This document shows, in pieces, positions 7,716 to 13,922 of a stretch of 13,922 nt of DNA. The notes under the pieces were generated by a model. The model was not told the origin of the DNA. It did no database searches and was given only the letters and a program-made list of their open reading frames with translations. Each line of letters starts with the position of its first letter. The first letter of the stretch is position 1. The translations under genes and the position numbers were made by a program. Source of the stretch: Streptosporangiaceae bacterium (lineage in GTDB: Bacteria; Actinomycetota; Actinomycetes; Streptosporangiales; Streptosporangiaceae); NCBI GenBank assembly GCA_030045215.1, contig JASIBJ010000174.1:1-13922 (forward strand), read 5' to 3'.

Positions 7716-8351
7716 ATGACCACCGCGATCATCGGCACCGGCGGGATCGGATCGGCCATCGCCCGCCGGCTCGCCTCGGGCGGCGAGACCCTGCGGCTTT
7801 CGAGCGCCGACAGCAGGTCGGCACGAGCGCTGGCCGGACAAATCGGCGGAGCTGCGGTCGTCGCCGTCGACAACCGCGACGCGTTGAACGGCGCCGAGGC
7901 CGTCGTCCTCGCGCTGCGGTTCAGCGTGCTGAAGAGCGTTATAGACGAGATCGCCGACGCGCTAACCGGCAAGGTAGTGGTCGTTCCGAGCAACCCGCTC
8001 ACCACGGACGCGCAAGGTAAGATCGTGCGTCTCCTGCCGGAAGGCCAGTCCTCCGGCGAGGTTGTAGCCGGGTGGCTGCCAGCGGGGGCGCATCTGGTCA
8101 TGGCGTTTGGAAGCATGTCGGCCGATCTCTTGGAGTCCGCTAGCAACCGGTCACCGGAGCCGGCGGTCCTGTTCTACGCGACCGGCGACGCCCAGGCCGG
8201 CAAGGAAGTCGAGCGGCTGATCCGAAGGGCCGGCTTCGAGCCGGCGAAGATCGGCGGGATCGAGCAGTCGGGCCGACTTGAGGTGGGCGGCGACCTTCAC
8301 GATCTCGTAGTCGGCCCGGCACAGGCGGCATCATTGATCAGCCGGGTCTGA
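7716..8351 (+). CDS. NADPH-dependent F420 reductase-like dinucleotide-binding protein
   Basis: A 211-residue protein, the length usual for this family. It starts with a Rossmann motif GTGGIG at 7-12, has a nucleotide-ribose region LRLSSADSRSA (27-36) and a conserved PSNPL segment (91-95) at the nicotinamide side, as in F420:NADP oxidoreductases (PF03807 group). True FNO enzymes move hydride between F420 and NADP. Several actinobacterial relatives are of unknown substrate, and the typical GSR motif after strand 2 is here SSADS, so I call it FNO-like only. AGGAGG lies at 7703-7708, ideal for ATG 7716. It is 94 bp after the VOC gene and 118 bp before the YCII gene; the three may be co-transcribed. 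Confidence 0.82.
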   Translation: MTTAIIGTGGIGSAIARRLASGGETLRLSSADSRSARALAGQIGGAAVVAVDNRDALNGAEAVVLALRFSVLKSVIDEIADALTGKVVVVPSNPLTTDAQGKIVRLLPEGQSSGEVVAGWLPAGAHLVMAFGSMSADLLESASNRSPEPAVLFYATGDAQAGKEVERLIRRAGFEPAKIGGIEQSGRLEVGGDLHDLVVGPAQAASLISRV

Positions 8352-8469
8352 CTCGCCATCGACGGGATCTCGGCGCGGACCGAGCTGGCAGCTTGTCGGA
8401 TCCGCAGCGAGGCGTTCGTAGAACAGCTGAGAGGCCTCGGAGAAGGCCGCCGGGACAAGGAGCAGTGAG

Positions 8470-8805
8470 ATGAGGTACCTGATCTCGTTCGATGACGGCG
8501 CGATGGCCTTCCCTGAGGAGGATTTGCCCGACGTGACCAAGGCCGCGCTCGAGGTGGCCAGGGAAGCCCGTGACGCCGGCGTCTGGGTTTTCAGCGCCGG
8601 ACTGAAGAGCCAGAGGGCGAGCATTGTGGCCACCGACGGGCTGGTCACCGACGGGCCGTACCCGGAGACCAAAGAGGTCATCGGCGGATTCGCGGTCGTC
8701 GAAGTGCCCTCACATGCGGAGGCGCTGGAGTGGGCCGCTAAGATCGCCGTCGCCTGCCGCTGCGCGCAAGAGGTACGCGAGCTTCTGCCCGACCCCGCCG
8801 TCTGA
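8470..8805 (+). CDS. YCII/DGPF-domain protein
   Basis: A 111-residue protein that matches the YCII-related family: MRYLISFDDG at the start, the signature DGPYPETKE at 61-69 and GGFAVVEVPS after it. The fold is a small ferredoxin-like dimer. The family is widespread in actinobacteria, often next to ECF sigma factors (none here), and its biochemical role is mostly unknown. AAGGAG at 8457-8462 precedes ATG 8470 by 7 bases. Convergent with the GYD gene, 70 bp away. Confidence 0.85.
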   Translation: MRYLISFDDGAMAFPEEDLPDVTKAALEVAREARDAGVWVFSAGLKSQRASIVATDGLVTDGPYPETKEVIGGFAVVEVPSHAEALEWAAKIAVACRCAQEVRELLPDPAV

Positions 8806-8845
8806 TCGAAGCAGACCCGCCCTCCAGGCCGTAATCACTGCCGGC

Positions 8846-8866
8846 GGCCCCACGGCGGCCGGGGCC
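8846..8866. terminator. Possible GC-only hairpin between convergent genes
   Basis: GGCCCC (8846-8851) pairs with GGGGCC (8861-8866) around a 9-base loop, in the 70-bp gap between convergent YCII and GYD genes. There is no T-run and alternative foldings exist. Confidence 0.28.
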
Positions 8867-8875
8867 ACCAGCGCC

Positions 8876-9262
8876 CTAACTGCCCGCTGACCTGCTGCCG
8901 CCTGAAGAGTTCTGGCTGTCAGGACCGGTTGTCGTGCGGCTGGTCCGCTTCCGGCTGGTGACGATCCTGCGCTTGCGCAAGGACTCGAGCCATTCCTGTC
9001 CGCTGAGCAGTCGCGTAGTCTTGCCCGACCTGACCTCGCCCGCCGCGGCGACTGCCATCGCGACGCTGGCAGCGGTCATGTCGTCGGGTGCGTCATACAC
9101 GACGACCACGTCGTACTCGCCAAACGGAAAGCCCGTCACCACGATCGTGGCTCCCAGCTCCTCCAGGGCCGGCCGGATGACTTCCGCCGGATCTTGCGGC
9201 TCCTTGAGCTGATCCGCCATTGACTTGGCGGTGTAGGAGGCCTGGTACATGTAGAGCGGCAT
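8876..9262 (-). CDS. GYD-domain protein
   Basis: A 128-residue protein. The first ~95 residues fit the GYD family (PF08734): MPLYMYQASYT at the start, a helix with the DPAEVIRPALEELG segment, then FPFGEYDVVVVYDAPDD at 45-61 holding the signature, and a second helix of VAMAVAAAG. The family is a small ferredoxin-like fold of unknown function, similar in shape to YCII proteins. The tail from about residue 97 is Arg/Ser/Thr-rich and looks unstructured. AAGGGGA lies about 8 bases before ATG 9262. It faces the YCII gene tail-to-tail. Confidence 0.82.
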   Translation of the reverse strand: MPLYMYQASYTAKSMADQLKEPQDPAEVIRPALEELGATIVVTGFPFGEYDVVVVYDAPDDMTAASVAMAVAAAGEVRSGKTTRLLSGQEWLESLRKRRIVTSRKRTSRTTTGPDSQNSSGGSRSAGS

Positions 9263-9547
9263 CGAGTTTTCCCCTTGGCGGGAAGAGTGAACAGATCACC
9301 AGCCAGTCCGTGACTCGCGGCGGCTTCTGCCGACGAGCGCACGGCAACGGACTGAAGACCACTGCGGTCAAAGATCGTAGACCCGGTCCAGTCGGGGGCA
9401 CCAGCCTGCGCCTCGCCCACCAGCCCTTTTCCTCAATCCTGCCAGAGTCCCGCGCGGCCGTCGCATCCGGCTTCGCGCCCGACGTGCAGTGCCCCTCCGG
9501 GTACCGGGCCGGCTGAGTGCCGGGAGAGCGCTGCGTCGTGGTGGCGC

Positions 9548-9576
9548 TTGACGGCCATCTATCAAAGTGATATCAC
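9548..9576 (+). promoter_or_regulatory. Candidate sigma-70-type promoter for the small membrane protein gene
   Basis: A -35 box TTGACG at 9548-9553 is followed after exactly 17 bases by TATCAC at 9571-9576, a reasonable -10. The start site would be near 9583, giving a leader of about 50 bases that includes the AGGAGG before ATG 9632. The -10 lies at the centre of the palindrome, so a bound repressor would block polymerase. Confidence 0.5.
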
Positions 9577-9591
9577 TTTGATAGATGGCCG
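9552..9591. promoter_or_regulatory. 40-bp perfect palindrome (candidate operator)
   Basis: Positions 9552-9591 are perfectly self-complementary with no spacer (centre between 9571 and 9572). The AT-rich core 9560-9583 stands out in very GC-rich DNA. It can be read as two 13-bp dyads, TATCAAAGTGATA (9560-9572) and TATCACTTTGATA (9571-9583), each TATCA-N3-TGATA, set 11 bp apart, about one helical turn. That arrangement fits two repressor dimers side by side. As RNA or single-stranded DNA it could also form a long hairpin. No regulator gene lies next to it. Confidence 0.8.
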
Positions 9592-9631
9592 GACAGACAG
9601 ACCGGACGCCGCAGTGACAGGAGGCATCCCG

Positions 9632-9943
9632 ATGAACGCAACAGCTGACACCACCACCACGCCGCAGTCCCCGCACGCCAGCCCGATGCATCCGCCCGCC
9701 GGCAAGCTTGTCAGCATCTGGTTGCAGGCAAGGCGCCGGTTCACGCCGTGGGCGTACCCGCGCCTTCGTGCCCTCGCGGTCACGCGCCTTGCCGTTGGCA
9801 TCTTCCTGGTAGGCCTCAGTGCCGTGCTCATCGCTGATGGCCACGACGGGTGGGCCGCAATACCGCTGGCGGGCGCGGCGCTCCATCTCGCGATCGGCTT
9901 CCTTGACATGAGCGCGGCCCGGTTTGCATCCCGCCGGGTCTGA
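9632..9943 (+). CDS. Small membrane protein with two predicted transmembrane helices, unknown function
   Basis: A 103-residue protein. The N-terminus is Thr/Pro/His-rich and likely unstructured (1-25), followed by a basic, amphipathic piece LQARRRFTPWAYPRLR. Two hydrophobic segments follow at about 49-68 (AVTRLAVGIFLVGLSAVLIA) and 74-91 (WAAIPLAGAALHLAIGFL), joined by a short DGHDG turn, and a basic tail SAARFASRRV. By the positive-inside rule both ends should be cytosolic. I start at ATG 9632 because AGGAGG sits 7-8 bases before it; the frame continues upstream to 9548 but there it crosses the palindrome. I do not recognise the family. Its transcription is probably controlled through the palindrome. 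Confidence 0.72.
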   Translation: MNATADTTTTPQSPHASPMHPPAGKLVSIWLQARRRFTPWAYPRLRALAVTRLAVGIFLVGLSAVLIADGHDGWAAIPLAGAALHLAIGFLDMSAARFASRRV

Positions 9944-9976
9944 GAGCGTCGTACGTCGATGCTGTCCACGACGATA

Positions 9977-10006
9977 GAGGCCGGCTCCGAACGCGGAGCC
10001 GGCCTC
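9977..10006. terminator. Bidirectional terminator hairpin, 13-bp perfect stem
   Basis: GAGGCCGGCTCCG (9977-9989) pairs with CGGAGCCGGCCTC (9994-10006) around the loop AACG. It lies between the convergent small membrane protein gene and the TPR gene, touching the stop codon of the latter. There is no T-run, as is common in high-GC actinobacteria. It probably ends transcripts from both sides. Confidence 0.75.
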
Positions 10007-10649
10007 AGAGTTCTCCTGTCGCGTCGCGAGCCGCGATCGCCGCGACACACTCATCGATCGCCTCGCGCGCCCAAACTCGCTGCTGCTCGTTACCGACGCG
10101 CTCGGCCCACTCCTGCGCCTGCTGGAATTCGTCGAGTGCCTCGTCCAGGCGCCCGCCGTCGAAGTGCCCCCAGCCAAGGTTGTTATGCAGGGAGACGAGC
10201 CAGCGCTGGGTGCGGTCGTCCGGTGCTGCCAGCGCAAGCTCGATCCCCTGCGCCGCCCACTCACTCGACCGAGTCTGGTCGGCGATGGCGAGCATGTGCA
10301 GCGCATCAATCTGGAGGAACAGCAGGTTGGCGGTCTCGGCGGTCCTCCCGGCGGTCTCGAACTCCGGCACAGCCTCAGCCGGCCGTCCTGCGCTGTTCAG
10401 CAGCCGGCCAGTCTCGAGTGCAACGCGGGTCCTGACCACTGCGTCCGAGGTAGTGCCAAGAGAATCGAGCAACGCGCGGGCGTCCTCGAACCGCCGCTGC
10501 AGGCCGAGCGCCCGGGCCCGCTGGGTGACCAGCTCGGCCCGCTCGGAATCTGTGTGCGACTCCGATGCCTCCTCGACCGCAAATCTTTGCTCCGACCCAG
10601 CGGGGTCTTCGAAATCCCACAGCTCGTCAAGCATCTTCTGAGTGATCAC
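10005..10649 (-). CDS. Tetratricopeptide-repeat protein
   Basis: A 214-residue, all-helical protein. The N-terminus MITQKMLDELWDFEDPAGSE is followed by helix pairs that fit TPR spacing: about 38-65 (ERAELVTQRARALGLQRRFEDARALLDSL), 73-100 (TRVALETGRLLNSAGRPAEAVPEFETA) and 152-182 (VSLHNNLGWGHFDGGRLDEALDEFQQAQE). TPR arrays bind other proteins; no enzymatic domain, signal peptide or membrane segment is present, so it is probably cytosolic. The GTG start at 10647-10649 is preferred because the DELWDFEDP motif is then preceded by a short normal N-terminus; ATG 10634 is the alternative. No strong Shine-Dalgarno is seen for either. Divergent from the phosphotransferase-like gene. Confidence 0.78.
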   Translation of the reverse strand: MITQKMLDELWDFEDPAGSEQRFAVEEASESHTDSERAELVTQRARALGLQRRFEDARALLDSLGTTSDAVVRTRVALETGRLLNSAGRPAEAVPEFETAGRTAETANLLFLQIDALHMLAIADQTRSSEWAAQGIELALAAPDDRTQRWLVSLHNNLGWGHFDGGRLDEALDEFQQAQEWAERVGNEQQRVWAREAIDECVAAIAARDATGEL

Positions 10650-10776
10650 GCTGCCAACATACTGTCCCTGCCGGAGGTTGCGTCCACGGCGACGCAGGCC
10701 GGGCTATGGCGGGACGCGGTCAGCCGCGCAGTCGCACGCGATAAACCCGGCGACAATCGGTGGTCACCCCGCGACA

Positions 10777-11544
10777 ATGGCCGCCGTGGAGGAGGTCGAG
10801 GTCGTCGTCGCCCATCATGAGTGCGCGACCCTGCGGGTAGGCGACGTGTTCCTGAAGATCGACGCTGATCAGACGCGCACCGACGTCGAGGTCGAGGCGA
10901 TGGCTCTGGCGCCGATCCCGACTCCGGAGGTCCTCTGGCGCAAGCCGCCCGTGCTCGCGCTCGCCGCCCTCCCGGGGACGGCACTTGGCCGCCTCGGCGA
11001 GCCGTCGACCGCGCCGCCGGCCGCGTGGGCGGCGACGGGTGCCGCCGCGCGGATGCTGCACGAGGCGCCGCTGCCGCCATGGCCAGGTCGGAGCCTCGAG
11101 GAGTTGGCATCGAGCCTCGACGACTTGGGATCGCGCCTGGACGGCGAATGCGAGTGGCTCGTCACCAACGACGTCCTTCCCGCCGACGTGGTCACACGCA
11201 ACCGCCAGATTGCCGAGGCTGCGCTGCGGCCGTGGACACCGGTGTTCATGCACGGCGACCTGCAGGTCGCCCACGTGTTCGTCGACGGTGACAAGGTCAC
11301 CGGCGTGGTCGACTGGACCGAGGCGGGCCAGGGCGATGCCCTGTTCGACCTCGCCAGTTTGACGCTCGGACATTCTGAGCACCTCGGCGACGTCGTCGCC
11401 GGCTACGGCACCGGCTTCGACCTCGACGTGATCCGTGGGTGGTGGTCGTTGCGATGCCTGCGGGCGGTCCGCTGGCTGGTCGAGCACGGCTTCGACCCGT
11501 GGCGACCGGGGTGCGAGGTCGACGTGCTGAGATCCCAGCTGTGA
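10777..11544 (+). CDS. Aminoglycoside-phosphotransferase-fold (APH/choline-kinase-like) protein
   Basis: A 255-residue protein. The small lobe has VFLKIDAD with K27 at the usual ATP-binding Lys. The catalytic loop is MHGDLQVAHVFV with H159-G160-D161, and the metal-binding Asp is D179 in VVDWTEAGQGD. In the usual HGDxxxxN motif the Asn is replaced by His (H166). The fold phosphorylates small hydroxyl compounds; resistance activity is not implied, since many actinobacterial members act on unknown metabolites. The ATG at 10777 is chosen because the kinase N-lobe begins there; the frame is open back to 10642 but that part is Arg/Pro-rich and overlaps the divergent TPR gene. No clear Shine-Dalgarno is seen. 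Confidence 0.8.
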   Translation: MAAVEEVEVVVAHHECATLRVGDVFLKIDADQTRTDVEVEAMALAPIPTPEVLWRKPPVLALAALPGTALGRLGEPSTAPPAAWAATGAAARMLHEAPLPPWPGRSLEELASSLDDLGSRLDGECEWLVTNDVLPADVVTRNRQIAEAALRPWTPVFMHGDLQVAHVFVDGDKVTGVVDWTEAGQGDALFDLASLTLGHSEHLGDVVAGYGTGFDLDVIRGWWSLRCLRAVRWLVEHGFDPWRPGCEVDVLRSQL

Positions 11545-11550
11545 GACTGG

Positions 11551-11850
11551 ATGAACTCGACGGCAGTGCGGATGGCTCTCATCCGGGCTCGCGGCCGGGA
11601 CTCGAGCACGCGCCTACCGGTCACGGACGGCTTGGCGCCCCCGGAGTACTGGCGCGAACTCACCGAAGCCCTGGCGTCGGCCGGGGCGGTCCTGCTGCCG
11701 GGGCACGGCGCGGGCAAGGCAAACGCGTCGCATCACTGGGTGGCGTATGTCGAGAAGCATCACAGAGATGTCGCCGCCAGAGTAGTCGGCTGGCTCGGCA
11801 GTCGCCCACGTGCGGCCGGAACTGAGGTCAGGGCAGCCGGGCGATTATGA
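11551..11850 (+). CDS. Hypothetical 99-residue protein or 3' fragment of a lost gene
   Basis: The frame from ATG 11551 has a natural composition and GC-rich third positions, especially residues about 22-85: PPEYWRELTEALASAGAVLL, then a glycine-rich GHGAGKANASHHWVAY and VEKHHRDVAARVVGWLG. I do not recognise the family with certainty. It starts 6 bases after the phosphotransferase stop with no Shine-Dalgarno, and its end overlaps the convergent GntR gene by 23 bp, after a basic tail that looks like read-through. It may therefore be the C-terminal remnant of a longer gene that lost its start and true stop. Confidence 0.42.
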   Translation: MNSTAVRMALIRARGRDSSTRLPVTDGLAPPEYWRELTEALASAGAVLLPGHGAGKANASHHWVAYVEKHHRDVAARVVGWLGSRPRAAGTEVRAAGRL

Positions 11851-12493
11851 TCTCGAGCGCGGACTCGATGTGCTCGCGGGCGGTCCGCTCGGCCGTATCA
11901 CCGTCGCGCGCCAGCACCGCCTCGACGAGCCGGGCGTGCTGGGCCCGGGAGATCGCGAGGTCGTCCCGCGTGTAGAGCGAGGCCACCTGGCGGTTGAAGG
12001 CAAAGTTGCGGTTGTGGGCCAGGGTGCTTGCCAGCCGCTCGTTCCCGGCGATAGTGACCAGCTGATTGTGGAAGATCTCATTGTGCTCGACCCGCACGGC
12101 CATCTGGCTGTCGGCGGCGGCCGAGTCGCGCAGGCGCGCGAGCTCCTCGATCTGCGCATCGCTGATGCGCTGGCTGGCCAGGCGGGCCGCGTACCCTTCC
12201 AGCGCGAGGCGCACCTCGTAGATTTCCTGGATCTCCTGCTTGGAGTGCTCGTACACCAGCCACCGGCGGCGGCGCGAGATGACCAGGCCATCGGCCGCCA
12301 GCCGCTGCATGCTCTCCCGCACCGGCGTGCGGGACACGTTCAGCCGCTCGGCAATGTCGATCTCCGCCAGCGGCTGGTTCGGCCGAAGCTCGCCCCGGAC
12401 GATCTCTCGGCGCAGCTGCCAGTAGACGTCCTCGCTGAGCGATGAGCCGGTCCTGGCGTCACCGCGGACCCTGACCTCGGCTTCGTGCCCCAC
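11828..12493 (-). CDS. GntR-family transcriptional regulator, FadR/FCD subfamily
   Basis: A 221-residue protein. The winged-helix DNA-binding domain covers about 20-82, with LAEIDIAERLNVSRTPVRES (43-61) as helix-turn-helix, typical of GntR. The C-terminal domain is all-helical FCD type, with metal-site positions H142 (NEIFH), H186 (AQH) and H208 (REH); the usual Asp four residues before the first His is N138. FCD regulators bind organic acids and usually repress nearby catabolic genes (established). The GTG start at 12491-12493 has GGGAGGT about 8 bases upstream. It lies 76 bp downstream of the thiamine-diphosphate enzyme on the same strand and probably controls it or its pathway (inference). 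Confidence 0.9.
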   Translation of the reverse strand: MGHEAEVRVRGDARTGSSLSEDVYWQLRREIVRGELRPNQPLAEIDIAERLNVSRTPVRESMQRLAADGLVISRRRRWLVYEHSKQEIQEIYEVRLALEGYAARLASQRISDAQIEELARLRDSAAADSQMAVRVEHNEIFHNQLVTIAGNERLASTLAHNRNFAFNRQVASLYTRDDLAISRAQHARLVEAVLARDGDTAERTAREHIESALEIIIARLP

Positions 12494-12569
12494 GCCTCGA
12501 GACCTCCCTGGTAACAGGATTGCGCCGAGGGTACACCGCTGCTGGCGGCAGAGCCTGAGCGCGGCCCCG

Positions 12570-13922
12570 TCAGTAGACGGGTCTGGCTCTGTTGCCGTTC
12601 AGCGCACTGACCCAGGACGACACTGGCGGTGTGTACGCGATCGGATGAGGGACCTCAATGTCGATGTAGAGCGGCCGCGGATCCGCGGCGAAGCCGGCCG
12701 CCAGCTCTTCCAGCCTGTCCAGGCTGCTGACGCGCTCGCCGTCCAGGCCGCAGGCCCTGGCGACCCCGACGGCATCGATCGGGCCCGGGTCTACGCCGAA
12801 GTACCGGCCCTCGGCGTATAGGTGCTGCAGCATCTTGATCCAGCCAAGGCTGAAGTTGGTGAACTGGACGAACAAGATCGGTAGCCGGAACCTGGCAGCA
12901 GTCTCCAGCTCCCCGCAGGCCATCGCCAGGCTGCCGTCGGCGGTTACCGCCAGCAGCGGCCGGCCGGGCCGGGCAAAGCAGGCGCCGATCGCGCCGGGAA
13001 TCGCGTACCCCATTGGCCCGTGCCCGCGCGGCGCGATCACCGTCCGGCCGGGGCTGACCGTCTCCCAGTAGCAGGCGACGTTGGGAGTCGGGGTGCCGGC
13101 GTCGGCCAGGACCACTGTGCCGGAACCGAGCACCCGGTTCAGCAGCGTCACCACCCTGGCTGGCTCCAGCTGACCATCGCGGACTTCGCTGCTCCCCGGC
13201 GGTCCTTGCCTGACCCACGCGGCGTGCCGCTCGCTGATGTCGCGGATCCGGTGGTCGAGTACGGCGTCCTCGACCGGGTCGAGGTGCGCGAGCAGCTGCG
13301 CCAGCACGGTCCTGGCGTCGCCGGTTAGCCCGGTCGCCTCGGGAAAGTTGTGGCCAGCCCGCTCCGCGGAGACATCGATCTGGGCTATCGGGACGCCCTG
13401 TCGCGGCGGGCCGGTCCAGCTGTTGGTATCGGTGGCGTTGGCCCGGCTGCCCACGATCAGCACGGCATCGGCTGCCGCCACGATGTCGTTGGCGTAGCCG
13501 CGCCCGCCATTGTTGCCCACGACCCCGATCGACAGCGGATGGCTGTCGGCGATCGCGCCCTTGCCGTGGATCGTCGTCGCGACCGGAATGGCGCGGCGCT
13601 GGGCGACGGCCGCGAGCTCGTCCCACGCCAGGGAGCTGTGTATTCCGGAGCCGGCGATGATGACCGGCCGGACCGCGCAGGTCAGCATCAGCGCGGCCGC
13701 CCGCACGTTGTCCCCGTCCGCTGGCGCCCGTGAGCCCGGCACGGCGGTGGCGTCTGCGTCCGCCTGCAACGGCCGCCGCGTGACCTGCTCGTCTAGCACA
13801 TCCTCGGGAACGATGACGACGACCGGCCCTGGCCGGCCGGAGACGGCCGCCGCCGCCGCCTCCCTGACGGCACCGGGGATGTCGTCGGCCTGGTCGACCA
13901 CGATCTGCCTCTTGGTCACCGC
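12570..13922 (-). CDS. Thiamine-diphosphate-dependent enzyme, acetolactate synthase-like (5' truncated)
   Basis: The visible 450 residues are the end of the N-terminal PYR domain (ASGRPGPV-like VSGRPGPVVVIVPEDV), the central Rossmann-like domain (PVIIAGSGIHSS, ADAVLIVGSRANATDTNSW) and the complete PP domain (GHGPMGYAIPGAIGA, then TADGSLAMACGELETA...FTN). The gene runs off the right edge, so the catalytic Glu of the PYR domain is not seen. The ThDP/Mg motif reads ADGS with N355, 27 residues on, where GDGS is usual (numbering from the GTG at 13917-13919). Members of this family include acetolactate synthases, carboligases, sulfoacetaldehyde acetyltransferase and 2-keto acid decarboxylases. A solitary large subunit next to a GntR regulator suggests catabolism rather than branched-chain amino acid synthesis (inference). 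Confidence 0.85.
   Translation of the reverse strand, partial: AVTKRQIVVDQADDIPGAVREAAAAAVSGRPGPVVVIVPEDVLDEQVTRRPLQADADATAVPGSRAPADGDNVRAAALMLTCAVRPVIIAGSGIHSSLAWDELAAVAQRRAIPVATTIHGKGAIADSHPLSIGVVGNNGGRGYANDIVAAADAVLIVGSRANATDTNSWTGPPRQGVPIAQIDVSAERAGHNFPEATGLTGDARTVLAQLLAHLDPVEDAVLDHRIRDISERHAAWVRQGPPGSSEVRDGQLEPARVVTLLNRVLGSGTVVLADAGTPTPNVACYWETVSPGRTVIAPRGHGPMGYAIPGAIGACFARPGRPLLAVTADGSLAMACGELETAARFRLPILFVQFTNFSLGWIKMLQHLYAEGRYFGVDPGPIDAVGVARACGLDGERVSSLDRLEELAAGFAADPRPLYIDIEVPHPIAYTPPVSSWVSALNGNRARPVY

Larger units (their letters stand above)
9263..9631. other. 369-bp divergent intergenic region
   Basis: It separates the GYD gene (-) from the small membrane protein (+). A frame on + begins at 9548 but reads through the palindrome and is not believable coding. 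The right end holds a candidate promoter and the 40-bp palindrome listed separately. In 9263-9540 I see only the short dyad GTGA-N5-TCAC at 9287-9299, in the leader of the GYD gene, and nothing else I can support. Confidence 0.5.

Noticed and set aside
9552..9591. The palindrome as an insertion-sequence end or phage attachment site
   Set aside because: No transposase or integrase, no second copy in the window and no target duplication; its overlap with a promoter fits an operator better.
9548..9631. Longer start (ATG 9548) for the small membrane protein
   Set aside because: It would translate the palindrome and -10 region; AGGAGG stands right before ATG 9632.
9368..10309. 313-residue - frame crossing the palindrome and the small membrane protein gene
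   Set aside because: It passes through the palindrome and the terminator hairpin and has Arg-rich, non-natural composition.
12655..13626. 323-residue - frame inside the thiamine-diphosphate enzyme
   Set aside because: Out-of-frame shadow rich in Arg/Gly/Pro.

Overview
The window is very GC-rich, dense with genes, uses many GTG/TTG starts and carries typical actinobacterial families (GT4 glycosyltransferase, F420-reductase-like dinucleotide enzyme, YCII and GYD proteins, FCD-type GntR regulator, Tat-exported phosphoesterase). It most likely comes from a high-GC actinomycete chromosome. I see no tRNA, rRNA, insertion sequence, integrase or CRISPR array; both ends cut through genes.

Left part (1-3671): the 3' end of a ferredoxin-reductase-like gene on + meets a tightly packed four-gene operon read on - from 3270 down to 234. 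Its order is 6-pyruvoyl-tetrahydropterin/6-carboxytetrahydropterin synthase-like enzyme, SAM methyltransferase, GT4 glycosyltransferase and short-chain dehydrogenase. Every junction overlaps (14, 4 and 8 bp), and the last three genes begin with GTG, TTG and GTG. This looks like one small pathway that could make or decorate a pterin- or deazapurine-like small molecule.

Middle (3672-8805): a large Tat-exported purple-acid-phosphatase-like enzyme on - is divergent from a second short-chain dehydrogenase on +. After a stretch holding a coding remnant and a hairpin come three small + genes, each with its own Shine-Dalgarno: a VOC/glyoxalase-fold protein, an F420-reductase-like Rossmann protein and a YCII/DGPF protein.

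Right part (8876-13922): a GYD-domain gene (-) is followed by a striking 40-bp perfect palindrome that overlaps a candidate promoter for a small two-helix membrane protein (+). A 13-bp-stem bidirectional terminator separates this from a TPR protein (-). A phosphotransferase-fold gene (+) runs divergently from the TPR gene and is followed by a short orphan reading frame. The window closes with an FCD-type GntR regulator and a truncated thiamine-diphosphate (acetolactate-synthase-like) enzyme, both on -.

The most promising leads are the pterin-synthase/methyltransferase/glycosyltransferase/dehydrogenase operon and the nested-dyad palindrome in front of the small membrane protein. All functional calls rest on motifs read by eye; no database search was possible.
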